A DNA stretch of 64,000 bases from Raineyella sp. LH-20 (GTDB lineage Bacteria > Actinomycetota > Actinomycetes > Propionibacteriales > Propionibacteriaceae), in the NCBI RefSeq assembly GCF_033110965.1, contig NZ_CP137003.1, positions 2,480,001-2,544,000 of the forward strand. Reading direction: 5' to 3'. Below the pieces are notes generated by a model. It was not told the DNA's origin. It saw nothing but the letters and a program-made list of their open reading frames with translations, and searched no databases. Made by a program: the position numbers and the translations under genes. Shown here one piece after another: positions 7,933-16,874 of this stretch (positions are counted from its first letter, which is position 1; each line of letters starts with the position of its first letter).

Positions 7933-8811
7933 ATGAGCCGACGACTTCCCCAACCCTCCGCCGAGGCGACCCGGCGGCGTCTGGCGGGTCTGCTGGAGAC
8001 GTCCCCCGACACGGCCTGGGAGGACACTGCCGCGTTCGATCCTGATGGGCCTGGTCGGCCCGGTCACGACCGGACCGACCGTGACCGGGGGCAGGACGCG
8101 GACCAGGCCGGAGTGGGGCTGCGCGGAGCTGCCCGGTGGCGCCGGGAGACTGTGCTCGTCGTCAGTGTGATCCTGCTGCTCGGCATCCTGCTGGCCGGGT
8201 TCACCCTGTTGCGCTCCCGCCCGATCGCTGTGCCGGCCGACGCCGCGGCGACCGCCGGAGCGGCCGGCCTTGGACTGCCGATGGCGGGGACACCGACGGC
8301 CGCTGCTTCGACTGCTGGCACCTCCGGGACACCGTCCGCCAGAGCGTCGATCGCGGCGCATGTCATCGGGGAGGTGCAGCGGCCCGGACTCGTCGCCCTG
8401 CCGCAGGGCGCCCGCGTCGACGACGCCATCACCGCGGCCGGTGGGCTGACCTCGCGGGCGGACCCCGGCGACCTCAACCTCGCCCAGCCGCTGCAGGACG
8501 GTCAGCAGGTGGTCGTCGGATCGGCCGGTCGACCCGGGGGAGAGGTCCGGGGACCCGCGACGGCGTCCGGGACAGGGACCTCCGGTGGGGGAACGGGCGG
8601 TGACGGTCAGGGCGTGGCGGCGCGGATCAATCTGAACACGGCTTCCGCCGTCGAGCTGGAGGAACTGCCCGGCGTCGGCCCGGCCACCGCCAAGAAGATC
8701 ATCACCTGGCGGGAGCAGAACGGCGGCTTCCGCACCGTCGAGCAGTTGCAGGACGTCCAGGGGATCGGGCCGAAGACCTATGCCGACATTGCGCCGCGCG
8801 TCGTCGTCTGA
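7933..8811 (+). CDS. comEA: ComEA, DNA receptor of the competence machinery
   Basis: A 292-residue protein with a cytoplasmic charged N-terminus (about 1-62), one transmembrane helix (TVLVVSVILLLGILLAGFTL, about 64-83), an Ala/Thr-rich linker, an SLBB-like domain (AHVIGEVQRPGLVALPQGAR, about 140-200), a Gly-rich linker and a C-terminal helix-hairpin-helix pair (INLNTASAVELEELPGVGPA and a second hairpin VQGIGPKTY). This order is that of ComEA, which binds incoming double-stranded DNA outside the membrane. The ATG at 7933 is preferred over the GTG at 7903 because it fits the shared promoter spacing. comEC follows with a 32-base overlap. Confidence 0.93.
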   Translation: MSRRLPQPSAEATRRRLAGLLETSPDTAWEDTAAFDPDGPGRPGHDRTDRDRGQDADQAGVGLRGAARWRRETVLVVSVILLLGILLAGFTLLRSRPIAVPADAAATAGAAGLGLPMAGTPTAAASTAGTSGTPSARASIAAHVIGEVQRPGLVALPQGARVDDAITAAGGLTSRADPGDLNLAQPLQDGQQVVVGSAGRPGGEVRGPATASGTGTSGGGTGGDGQGVAARINLNTASAVELEELPGVGPATAKKIITWREQNGGFRTVEQLQDVQGIGPKTYADIAPRVVV

Positions 8812-11113
8812 CCGTGCGGCCCGGGCCGGTGCCGACCTGCGGCTGGTCCCGACGGCGCTGGCCGGCTGGGCCGGTGGTTGGCTCGGCACCTCCGGTCGGC
8901 CCGGCTGGCAGCTCGCCGGGCTGGTCGCCGCCGTTGCCCTGCTGGTCCTGGCCCGGATCACCCGGCGATGGTCCCGGGTGCCGGCCGCGGCGGCCCTGTT
9001 GGGGTGTCTCTTGATCGGCGGGCTGCACGGTCTGGCGGTCGGCACCGGCCCGGTGCGTACGCTCGCCGGCGACCACGCCGGGGCGGACCTCCGGCTGGTT
9101 CTCCTGCATGATCCGGTGCGGATCGCCGCCCCGGTCAAACCGGACGGATCCGACGGCTCGGCCGGATTGGTCTGGGTACGGGCCCGGGTCGTCGGCCTCC
9201 GCACCCCGCAGGGGAACGTGCGGGTCCGGGCACCTGTCCTGGTGACGATCCCGGCTGACCAAGCTTCGGCGTGGCGCGATGCGGTTGCGGGCAGCACCGT
9301 GACCGTACGGGGCACCCTGGCCGTCCCGGAGCCGGGATCGGATCTGGCCGCCATGGTCCGGGCCTCCGGGCCACCGACCCTGTCGGCGGCCCCGTCCTGG
9401 GACCAGCGGGCCGTCGCCCGGGTCCATGACGCCTTGCGGGCGGCGGTCGCTGACCGCGATCCACGGGCCCGGGCACTGGTGCCGGCCTTGGTGGTCGGCG
9501 ACACCGGCCTGGTCGACGCGACGATGGAGGCCGAGTTCCGCGACGCCGGACTCCTCCACGTGATGGCGGTCTCCGGGAGCAACCTGACCCTGCTGCTCGC
9601 CTTCCTGCTCACCGGGGCGAAGCTCCTCGGCCTGCGCGGCCGGGCGCTCCATGGTCTCACTGCGGTCGGCGTGGTGGTGTTCGTCGCGCTGTGTCGGACC
9701 GAGCCGAGCGTGCTGCGGGCGGCAGCGATGGGCACGGTCGCCCTCTCGGCACTCGTCGCCGGTGCCGCCGATGGTCCACGCCGCGGTCTGCGATCGCTGT
9801 CCGCCGCGGTCCTCGGCCTGCTCGTGGTGGATCCCTGGCTGTCCCGCTCCGCCGGGTTCGTGCTGTCGACCGCCGCCACCGCCGGGATCGTGCTCTGGGC
9901 GACCCCGTGGGCCGACCGGATGACCCGGTGGGCGCCCCGATGGCTGGCCGAGGCGGTGTGTGTCCCGCTCGCAGCCCAGCTGGCGACCGGACCTTTCGCC
10001 GTGTCGCTGTCGGGGTCGGTGAGCGCGGTGGGACTGTTGGCCAACCTGGCCGTTGGCCCGTTCGTGGGCCCGGCGACGGTGGCCGGGTTCGCTGCGGCGG
10101 GGCTGGGCGTGGTGTGGCCGCAGGGAGCCGTGATCGTCGCCTGGCCGGCGGCCCTGGCCGCCCGCATCATCGCGGCGATCGCCGCCACCGCCTCCGCGGC
10201 ACCTGGGGCGACGCTGTGGTGGCCGCCGGGCGCGGTGGGCGTGGTGCTACTCGCGGTCGCCGGCGCCGTGGCGGTGATTGCCGCCCCGGCCTGTCTGTCC
10301 CGCTGGTGGGCATCGCTGCTGATGGCGGTGCTGATGGTCTCCCTGGTGCTCCGCGGATCGGTACGACCAGGCTGGCCACCACAGGGATGGGCGGTCGCGG
10401 TGTGCGACGTCGGCCAGGGTAACGCCGTCGTCCTGGCGTCCGGTCCGGGGGAGGCGGTGCTGGTGGACACCGGTGACGACGCAACGGCCGTCCTCGGCTG
10501 TCTGCGCCAGCTCGGCATCCAACGGCTCTCCCTGCTGGTGCTCAGCCACCTGCACGCCGACCACGCCGGGGCGCTGCCGCAGGTGCTCGCCCAGCTGCCG
10601 GTGATGGCGGTCGTCACCGCCCCTGGACAGTATCCGGAGACCGGTACGGTCCCGCATCTGGTCTCCTCGGCCGGCGACGTCGTCCGGGTGGGGGCAGTGA
10701 CCTGGGAAGCCCTTGCGCCACCGTCCGGCCGGCCGCCGTCGAGCGATCCGGCCGACGAGAACGACGGCAGCCTGGTCGGGCGGGCCAGCGTCGGCGGCCT
10801 GAGCATGCTGCTGCCCGGTGACCTGCAGGCCGACGGGCAAGACCGATTGTTGCGGGCCGGCGCCGACGTCCGGGCGACGGTCCTGGTCGTCCCGCATCAC
10901 GGGTCCCGCGACCAGTCGCGGGACTTCCTCCGGGCCACCGGAGCACGGCTCGCCCTGGTCAGTGTGGGCATCGACAACCCGTACGGTCATCCCCACCGCC
11001 AGACCCTGGACACCCTCACCGGCCTGGGCATGGGCATCGTCCGGACCGATCAGGGCGGTCACCTCGCCATCAGCTGTCGGGACCAGCGGTGTCGCGCTGT
11101 CCCCCTCCACTGA
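8780..11113 (+). CDS. comEC: ComEC/Rec2, DNA uptake channel
   Basis: A 777-residue polytopic membrane protein. The order is: N-terminal membrane segments with the OB-like DUF4131 region (to about residue 220), the competence domain with the signature HVMAVSGSNLTLLLAF near residue 255 and several further helices, then a C-terminal metallo-beta-lactamase-like domain from about residue 540 with DVGQGNAVVLASGPGEAVLVDTGDD, LSHLHADHAGAL and VPHHGSRDQS. The family forms the channel that brings single-stranded DNA across the membrane, and the C-terminal domain is proposed to degrade the other strand; the HxHxDH ligands are intact. The start overlaps comEA, so the two are translationally coupled. Confidence 0.95.
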   Translation: MPTLRRASSSDRAARAGADLRLVPTALAGWAGGWLGTSGRPGWQLAGLVAAVALLVLARITRRWSRVPAAAALLGCLLIGGLHGLAVGTGPVRTLAGDHAGADLRLVLLHDPVRIAAPVKPDGSDGSAGLVWVRARVVGLRTPQGNVRVRAPVLVTIPADQASAWRDAVAGSTVTVRGTLAVPEPGSDLAAMVRASGPPTLSAAPSWDQRAVARVHDALRAAVADRDPRARALVPALVVGDTGLVDATMEAEFRDAGLLHVMAVSGSNLTLLLAFLLTGAKLLGLRGRALHGLTAVGVVVFVALCRTEPSVLRAAAMGTVALSALVAGAADGPRRGLRSLSAAVLGLLVVDPWLSRSAGFVLSTAATAGIVLWATPWADRMTRWAPRWLAEAVCVPLAAQLATGPFAVSLSGSVSAVGLLANLAVGPFVGPATVAGFAAAGLGVVWPQGAVIVAWPAALAARIIAAIAATASAAPGATLWWPPGAVGVVLLAVAGAVAVIAAPACLSRWWASLLMAVLMVSLVLRGSVRPGWPPQGWAVAVCDVGQGNAVVLASGPGEAVLVDTGDDATAVLGCLRQLGIQRLSLLVLSHLHADHAGALPQVLAQLPVMAVVTAPGQYPETGTVPHLVSSAGDVVRVGAVTWEALAPPSGRPPSSDPADENDGSLVGRASVGGLSMLLPGDLQADGQDRLLRAGADVRATVLVVPHHGSRDQSRDFLRATGARLALVSVGIDNPYGHPHRQTLDTLTGLGMGIVRTDQGGHLAISCRDQRCRAVPLH

Positions 11114-11153
11114 GCACCGTCCGCCGAGCACCGTCCACTGAGCACCGTCCGCC
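11112..11153. repeat. Three near-tandem copies of GAGCACCGTCC
   Basis: GAGCACCGTCCGC, GAGCACCGTCCAC and GAGCACCGTCCGC follow one another with one or two bases between, directly after the comEC stop codon and before the holA promoter. Arms pair only weakly, so a terminator is unlikely; it may be a simple slippage repeat. Confidence 0.5.
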
Positions 11154-11202
11154 TGGGCCACGCCGGGGTGCGGGTGTCAGTGGAGGCTGCGATAGTGGGT
11201 GG

Positions 11203-12198
11203 GTGGCCACCACCAGACAGCTCCGCGTCGACGACCTGGGATCTCCGTACGGCACTGTCGTGCTGGTCCAGGGGCCGGAGGAGCTCTTGGCGGATCGTAC
11301 GGTCGAGCAGGTCCTCACCGCCTGCCGGACGGAGGACCCGGGCGTGGAGGTCGCCCGCACCAGCGCCACCGGCCTCGAGGGTGGCGACCTGACCCAGATG
11401 ATCTCCGGCTCACTGTTCGCGACCCACTCCGCCGTCGTGGTGGACGACCTGGCCGATGCATCGGACTCCCTGGGGCAGGCGTTGCTGGCGGCCGCCGCGC
11501 ACCCGTCCCCTGACATCGCGTTGGTGCTCGTCCACCGCGGCGGCAACAAGGGCAAGGGCCTGGTCGACAAGCTGAAGAAGGCCAAGGTGGCGCACTTCCC
11601 GGTGGCGCCGCTGAAACCTCGGGAGTTGGTGGGCTTCGTCGAGCACGAGGCCCGTGGGCGGGGCGCCCGACTCGACCCGCAGGTGGCCCAGCAGCTCGTC
11701 GACACCGTCGGGACCGATCTGCGTTCCCTGGCCGGGGCGGTCGACCAGCTCGCCCAGGACGCCGAGGACGGGCTGATCCGTGAGGACCTGGTCCGGCGCT
11801 TCTTCCAGGGCCGGGCCGAGGTCAAGGGGTTCTCGATCGCCGACGCCGCCCTGGCCGGGCACACCATCCGCGCCCTGGAGGAGCTCCGCTGGGCGATGGC
11901 GTCAGGCACCCCACCGGTGCTGATCACCAGCGCGATGGCCTCGGGGGTCCGCGGCCTGGGGCTGCTGAGCGGCGTCCGCGGCCGCGGTAACGACAATGAG
12001 ATCGCCGGCGACATCGGCGTGCCCCCCTGGAAGCTACGGATGATGCGCCAGCAGCTCCAGCGCTGGGACCAGCGACGGCTGGCCCGGGCGGTCCGGCTCG
12101 TCGCCCGCGCCGACGCCGACGTCAAGGGCGCGGCCGACGATGCGGCCTATGCCCTGGAGACGATGGTGCTGACGATCAGCCGACTCGCCGAGCGCTGA
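11203..12198 (+). CDS. holA: DNA polymerase III delta subunit
   Basis: A 331-residue clamp-loader subunit that opens the beta sliding clamp. The sequence fits HolA: VVLVQGPEELLADRTVEQVL at the N-terminus, the AAA-like core with IALVLVHRGGNKGKGLVDKLKKAKV, and FPVAPLKPRELVGFVEHEARGRG, VDTVGTDLRSLAGAVDQLA in the middle and a C-terminal collar-like domain. Upstream in-frame codons to 11089 are rejected as they encode Pro/Arg-rich repeats; the GTG at 11203 has GATAGT six bases before it. Placement after comEA-comEC and before rpsT is the usual actinobacterial order. Its end overlaps the convergent rhomboid gene by 23 bases. Confidence 0.93.
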   Translation: MATTRQLRVDDLGSPYGTVVLVQGPEELLADRTVEQVLTACRTEDPGVEVARTSATGLEGGDLTQMISGSLFATHSAVVVDDLADASDSLGQALLAAAAHPSPDIALVLVHRGGNKGKGLVDKLKKAKVAHFPVAPLKPRELVGFVEHEARGRGARLDPQVAQQLVDTVGTDLRSLAGAVDQLAQDAEDGLIREDLVRRFFQGRAEVKGFSIADAALAGHTIRALEELRWAMASGTPPVLITSAMASGVRGLGLLSGVRGRGNDNEIAGDIGVPPWKLRMMRQQLQRWDQRRLARAVRLVARADADVKGAADDAAYALETMVLTISRLAER

Positions 12199-12838
12199 TC
12201 TGCCGATCTGGCCGCCCGACGCCATGCGGCGCGCTGCGCCGGCCGATCACCGCGGCGGCGAGGATCCCGCCGACGACCCCACCGAGATGCGCCTGCCAGG
12301 AGACCCCGGAATCGGTCGGCAGCACGCCCCAGATCATCCCGCCGTACACCACGACGAGGCCCACGGCGATGAGGATCTGCCGCCAGTCCCGGGTCCACAG
12401 GCCACGGAGCACCAGGTAGGCGAACCAGCCGAAGATCAGCCCGCTCGCCCCGGCGATGTACGCACCCGCAGGGGTGAAGGCCCAGGCGAAGAGCCCGGAC
12501 ACGACGACGATGAGCAGGGTCGAGACCACCCATTGGACCCGGCCGGAGACGTAGACCAGCCAGCCGAGGACGAAGAACGGGACGGTGTTGGAGAGCAGGT
12601 GCTCCCAGCCGAAGTGCAGCAGCGGAGCGGTGAAGATGAACAGCAGCGCCTGCGGGTCGCGGGCGTGGATGGCGAAGATGTCCAGCAGGTTGCCGCTGAG
12701 CATGTCCACCGCCTCGAGCAGCCACAGCAGGACGACCCAGCCGAGCATGAATCGGGCCGCCGCCCACGCCGTGACCGGGCGTCGGGCGACCGTCGTCGGC
12801 GTACGGGGGACGGGCCACTGACCACCGGGCATACTCAT
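12176..12838 (-). CDS. Rhomboid-family intramembrane serine protease
   Basis: A 220-residue polytopic protein with six hydrophobic segments. The catalytic serine motif is GASGLIFG and the catalytic histidine is in WQAHLGGVVGG in the last helix; FGWEHLLSNTVPFFVLG supplies the conserved HxxxN of helix 2. These three elements define active rhomboids, which cut membrane-anchored proteins within the bilayer. The start at 12838 is chosen since CAGACT lies exactly six bases upstream on the minus strand, as in other leaderless genes here; in-frame starts at 12874 and 12916 are alternatives. The 3' end overlaps holA by 23 bases in convergent orientation. Confidence 0.88.
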   Translation of the reverse strand: MSMPGGQWPVPRTPTTVARRPVTAWAAARFMLGWVVLLWLLEAVDMLSGNLLDIFAIHARDPQALLFIFTAPLLHFGWEHLLSNTVPFFVLGWLVYVSGRVQWVVSTLLIVVVSGLFAWAFTPAGAYIAGASGLIFGWFAYLVLRGLWTRDWRQILIAVGLVVVYGGMIWGVLPTDSGVSWQAHLGGVVGGILAAAVIGRRSAPHGVGRPDRQISARRVG

Positions 12839-13056
12839 GGGTCCAGTCTGCCCGTCGGGGTCAATGGGGGACATCCCGGAGGACGCCAGCGGGACGGGCG
12901 CGAGAGACGACGACACTGCGAGGCGGTCGGGGAGCAGGGACGACCCGCCGGACGAGTGGGTCGACAGAGCGGGCGAGTGCGGAGTGCGGGGGGACGACGA
13001 ACAGCGCCCCGACCTCCGAGGATCGGGACACTGCGCGACGTCTGTCCGTCCGAGGG

Positions 13057-13092
13057 ATCCACCGCGACGACAGGTCGTCGGAACGGGTGGAT
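13057..13092 (-). terminator. Hairpin downstream of rpsT
   Basis: ATCCACC (13057-13063) pairs with GGTGGAT (13086-13092), with inner pairing GACGAC/GTCGTC. It lies 27-62 bases after the rpsT stop on the minus strand and has no U-run, as is common in high-GC terminators. The rest of the 12839-13118 gap shows no credible gene. Confidence 0.5.
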
Positions 13093-13118
13093 GCCGTCGG
13101 ACCGAGACGGACCGCAGG

Positions 13119-13385
13119 TCAGGCAGCCAGCGAGGCGGCCTTCTTGGCGATCGACGACTTGCGGTTCGCCGCCTGGTTCTTGTGGATGACGCCCTTGGTC
13201 ACGGCCTTGTCCAGCTGACGGAGGGCGACACGAGCGGCCTCCTGGGCCTTCTCGGTCTCGCCGGCCGCGACAGCCTCGCTGAAGCGACGGGTGTAGGTGC
13301 GCAGGGCGGACTTGACCGCCTTGTTGCGCTGACGAGCCTTCTCGTTCGTCTTGATGCGCTTCTGCTGGGACTTGATGTTTGCCAC
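13119..13385 (-). CDS. rpsT: 30S ribosomal protein S20
   Basis: An 88-residue, very basic protein with the S20 pattern: start [20 protein letters not shown], then [15 protein letters not shown], and the C-terminal [20 protein letters not shown]. It binds 16S rRNA early in small-subunit assembly. The GTG at 13385 is the start because homology begins there; a longer frame to 13457 would add unrelated residues. lepA lies divergent, with about 260 bases between, which must hold both promoters. Confidence 0.97.
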   Translation of the reverse strand: MANIKSQQKRIKTNEKARQRNKAVKSALRTYTRRFSEAVAAGETEKAQEAARVALRQLDKAVTKGVIHKNQAANRKSSIAKKAASLAA

Positions 13386-13646
13386 GGGGCAGGCCTCTGT
13401 ACTCTCGGACGTTAGGGATCTGGGTGATGTGTGCCAGTTCCCCGGAACACAACGCAAGCAAGTACCTTACCAGCCGCCCGGGAATCCGCCAAAAGAGCGC
13501 GGCGGAGGGTCTGCCGCCGGCCGCGGTGCCCGGCTGCGGTGCGATGCCACGTGCGATGCCCGGTCCCGGGAGGGTGCCCGGGCGTCGGCACCGTGAGAGA
13601 CTGGGGGTCGCCCCGTACGCCCTCGACCAGGAGAGTCCATCCCACC

Positions 13647-15491
13647 GTGACTGACAGTGTTCTCGAGCCCGGCCGGACCGACCCGTCCCTGCTGCGCAAC
13701 TTCTCCATCATCGCGCACATCGACCACGGCAAGTCCACCCTCGCCGACCGGATGCTGCAGCTCACCAAGCTCGTCGACGAGCGCAGCATGCGGGCCCAGT
13801 ACCTGGACCGGATGGACATCGAACGCGAGCGCGGCATCACCATCAAGTCCCAGGCGGTACGACTGCCGTGGAGCGTCGACGGACGGACGTACGCGCTGAA
13901 CATGATCGACACCCCAGGCCACGTCGACTTCACCTACGAGGTGTCCCGGTCGTTGGAGGCCTGTGAGGGGGCGTTGCTGCTGGTCGACGCCGCCCAAGGC
14001 ATCGAAGCGCAGACCCTGGCGAACCTCTACCTGGCGCTCAACGCCGACCTGGAGATCATCCCGGTCCTCAACAAGATCGACCTGCCCGGCGCCGAGCCGG
14101 ACAAACATGCCGAGGAACTGTCCGGCATCATCGGCTGCGACCCCGACGACGTCCTGCGGGTCTCCGCCAAGACCGGCGTGGGCGTGCCCGAGCTGCTGGA
14201 CCGGATCGTCGAGAAGGTCCCCGCCCCGACCGGCGCCGCGGACGGCCCGGCCCGGGCGCTGATCTTCGACTCCGTCTACGACGTCTACCGCGGCGTGGTG
14301 ACGTACGTCCGGGTGGTCGACGGAGCGCTGCGGTCGCGCGAGAAGATCCAGATGATGTCCACCGGCGCCACCCACGAACTCCTCGAGATCGGCGTCATCG
14401 CGCCCGAGCCGACCAAGGGCACCGCTCTCGGCGTGGGTGAGGTCGGCTATCTGATCACCGGGGTGAAGGACGTCCGCCAGTCCCGGGTCGGCGACACGGT
14501 GACCTCGGCGGCCAAGCCGGCGACCGAGCCGCTGTCGGGCTACCAGCACCCCAACCCGATGGTCTACTCGGGTCTCTACCCGATCGACGCCTCCGACTAC
14601 CCGGAGCTGCGCGAGGCCCTCGACAAGCTGCAACTCAACGACGCGGCGCTGGTCTACGAGCCGGAGACCTCCACCGCACTCGGCTTCGGCTTCCGGGTCG
14701 GCTTCCTCGGTCTGCTGCACATGGAGATCGTTCGCGAGCGGCTGGAACGCGAGTTCGGCCTCGACCTGATCTCGACCGCCCCGAACGTGGTCTACCGGGT
14801 GGAGATGGAGAGTGGCGAGGAGCGTACGGTCACCAATCCGTCGGAATACCCGACCGACGGCAAGATCGCCGCGGTGCACGAGCCGGTGGTCGACGCCACC
14901 ATCCTGGCGCCGGCCGAGTTCATCGGCACCATCCTCGAGTTGTGCCAGACCAAGCGCGGTGTCCAGCAGGGGATGGACTACCTGTCCTCGGATCGGGTGG
15001 AGATCCGCTACACCCTGCCGCTGGCCGAGATCGTCTTCGACTTCTTCGATCAGTTGAAGTCGCGGACCAAGGGCTATGCCTCACTGGACTACCACGAGTC
15101 GGGGGAGCAGGAGGCCGACCTGGTGAAGGTCGATATCCTCCTCCAGGGCGAGCCGGTCGACGCGTTCTCGGCGATCGTGCACCGCGACAACGCGTACGCG
15201 TACGGCACGATGATGGCTTCCAAGCTCAAGGAACTCATCCCGCGTCAGCAGTTCGAGGTGCCGATCCAGGCCGCGATCGGCGCTCGCGTGATCGCGCGGG
15301 AGACCATCCGCGCGATGCGTAAGGACGTCCTCGCCAAGTGCTACGGCGGCGACATCAGCCGCAAGCGCAAGCTGCTGGAGAAGCAGAAGGAGGGCAAGAA
15401 GCGGATGAAGACCATCGGTCGGGTCGAGGTGCCGCAGGAAGCCTTCGTCGCGGCGCTCTCCACCACCGAGGCCGAGAAGAAGGACAAGTAG
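13647..15491 (+). CDS. lepA: Elongation factor 4 (LepA GTPase)
   Basis: A 614-residue ribosome-associated GTPase, the usual length for LepA. G motifs are in order: [15 protein letters not shown] (G1) near residue 26, the switch residues [20 protein letters not shown] (G3), and [11 protein letters not shown] (G4). The LepA-specific C-terminal domain is present: [20 protein letters not shown], then [35 protein letters not shown]. LepA helps 30S assembly and can move stalled ribosomes back. The GTG start has AGGAGAG about ten bases before it; upstream in-frame sequence to 13431 is non-homologous. Confidence 0.97.
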   Translation: MTDSVLEPGRTDPSLLRNFSIIAHIDHGKSTLADRMLQLTKLVDERSMRAQYLDRMDIERERGITIKSQAVRLPWSVDGRTYALNMIDTPGHVDFTYEVSRSLEACEGALLLVDAAQGIEAQTLANLYLALNADLEIIPVLNKIDLPGAEPDKHAEELSGIIGCDPDDVLRVSAKTGVGVPELLDRIVEKVPAPTGAADGPARALIFDSVYDVYRGVVTYVRVVDGALRSREKIQMMSTGATHELLEIGVIAPEPTKGTALGVGEVGYLITGVKDVRQSRVGDTVTSAAKPATEPLSGYQHPNPMVYSGLYPIDASDYPELREALDKLQLNDAALVYEPETSTALGFGFRVGFLGLLHMEIVRERLEREFGLDLISTAPNVVYRVEMESGEERTVTNPSEYPTDGKIAAVHEPVVDATILAPAEFIGTILELCQTKRGVQQGMDYLSSDRVEIRYTLPLAEIVFDFFDQLKSRTKGYASLDYHESGEQEADLVKVDILLQGEPVDAFSAIVHRDNAYAYGTMMASKLKELIPRQQFEVPIQAAIGARVIARETIRAMRKDVLAKCYGGDISRKRKLLEKQKEGKKRMKTIGRVEVPQEAFVAALSTTEAEKKDK

Positions 15492-15610
15492 CCCACCGCC
15501 CGGATGCCAGCCCCGGGGCTGGTCACAGCGACCGGGGTGGCGGCGGCGGTCGTCGCTGTGTTGGAGACCACTGAACGGCGTGCCATCCGGCTTCGTTCGG
15601 CCCGGCCGCC

Positions 15611-16828
15611 GTGGCAAGGTGGACGGACGGGGGCCAACGGCGGTCCGGACCTTCAGCAGCCCACCGCGTCGCCGACGGCGCGGGGCAGAGTGACACGGAG
15701 TGCATCATTTCCACGACGACCGGCCGAGGCAGCGACACCACGCACACCGACACCACGCGCACCGAGCACTCAGGTGATGAGCGCATACGTACGGTTCACG
15801 CGCGTACGGATCGTGCAGGAACGGATCGTGTCAGCGCGGTCGGCACCGGTCAGGGCGCCGACGGCGCGATCCCGGCTCCCGCCCCCTTCGGCGCCGCGCC
15901 CGCGTCCCCGGTCGGCGCCGGCCGGCGGCCGCGTACGGCCCGCTCTGCCGTGCCGGAACCGGAGACGGTGGTACGCCCGGCGCAGCCCGCGCCCGCCGGA
16001 GGCACCGGCAAGGAGAAGGACAAGGACGCCGGGTGGAACCGACCCAAGGTGACCAGCGTCCTCGCCGGTGCGGCGGCCGCCGCCACCTCCACCCTGATCG
16101 GCGGCCACCTCGGGGCGGCCGGGACGGTGATCGGGGCGGCGCTGGCCAGCATCATCACCACCCTGGCGCTCAACCTCTACGAGAACACCCTGCGCAGGGG
16201 CACCCACCGGGTGCGGAGCGCCTGGCGGCGGCGTCACCGCGACCTGGCCGACGGCACCCCGGACGCCGCCGGCGCGACAGGTGCCGCGACGGCCGGCGGC
16301 GACGAACGGCCGCCGTTCAGGATCAGCCGGCGGATGGTGGTCGTCAGTGGGCTGACCGCTCTTGCCGCCACCGTCCTCGGACTGGGCGTGATGATCGGGC
16401 TGGAGCACGGTTCGGCCACCCCGATCACCCCCGGCACCAGCAAGCTGGCCGGCACCGGCACGGCATCCCGGAACACCTCCACCGACACCTCGACCACCGG
16501 TCGGGACCGGCCAGGCGACACCACCGGATCCACCGGCACCGGCGAGGCCGCCTCGACGAGGCCCACGCCGTCGACGGTCGCCACCCCGTCCCGGCCCTCG
16601 GCGAGCAGTGGGACCGGCACCGGATCCTCCGGTAGCACCTCCGGCACGGGCATCACGGGGTCCGGCACCACCGGCGGTACCAGCGGCGGCACGGATTCCG
16701 GCACCGGGTCGGGCACCACGGGGTCGGGCTCGGGCACCTCCGGCGGCATCGGCGTCACCGGGACCGGCGGCACCACCGGCTCCGGATCCACAGGCTCCGG
16801 CAGCACCGGCTCGGGGACCGCGGGGTAG
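15611..16828 (+). CDS. Membrane protein with a long Gly/Ser/Thr low-complexity tail
   Basis: A protein of up to 405 residues with no recognised family. After an Ala/Pro/Thr-rich N-terminus (about 1-145) there is a hydrophobic hairpin-like stretch (LAGAAAAATSTLIGGHLGAAGTVIGAALASIITTLALNLYEN, about 151-192), a basic segment, a further membrane helix (VVVSGLTALAATVLGLGVMIGL, about 241-262), and an outer tail made almost only of Gly, Ser and Thr (about 270-405) with repeats such as GSGSTGSGSTG. The tail may be a glycosylated or wall-spanning stalk. The start is uncertain; no clear ribosome binding site precedes the GTG. lepA is upstream and mshA downstream. Confidence 0.6.
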   Translation: MARWTDGGQRRSGPSAAHRVADGAGQSDTECIISTTTGRGSDTTHTDTTRTEHSGDERIRTVHARTDRAGTDRVSAVGTGQGADGAIPAPAPFGAAPASPVGAGRRPRTARSAVPEPETVVRPAQPAPAGGTGKEKDKDAGWNRPKVTSVLAGAAAAATSTLIGGHLGAAGTVIGAALASIITTLALNLYENTLRRGTHRVRSAWRRRHRDLADGTPDAAGATGAATAGGDERPPFRISRRMVVVSGLTALAATVLGLGVMIGLEHGSATPITPGTSKLAGTGTASRNTSTDTSTTGRDRPGDTTGSTGTGEAASTRPTPSTVATPSRPSASSGTGTGSSGSTSGTGITGSGTTGGTSGGTDSGTGSGTTGSGSGTSGGIGVTGTGGTTGSGSTGSGSTGSGTAG

Positions 16829-16874
16829 CACGCGTCAGGTCGTTCCGGGGCCGGAGCTTCGACCGCGGGTTAGC

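Noticed and set aside
3192-8027. Open frame of 1,611 codons on the minus strand
   Set aside because: It is antisense to DUF4192, leuS and the HTH gene, whose family motifs are clear. Long antisense frames are expected in very GC-rich DNA.
7729-10806. Open frame of 1,025 codons on the minus strand
   Set aside because: Antisense to comEA and comEC; Thr/Arg/Ala-rich with no motif.
12837-13415. Plus-strand frame of 192 codons opposite rpsT
   Set aside because: No ribosome binding site or homology, and it is antisense to rpsT.
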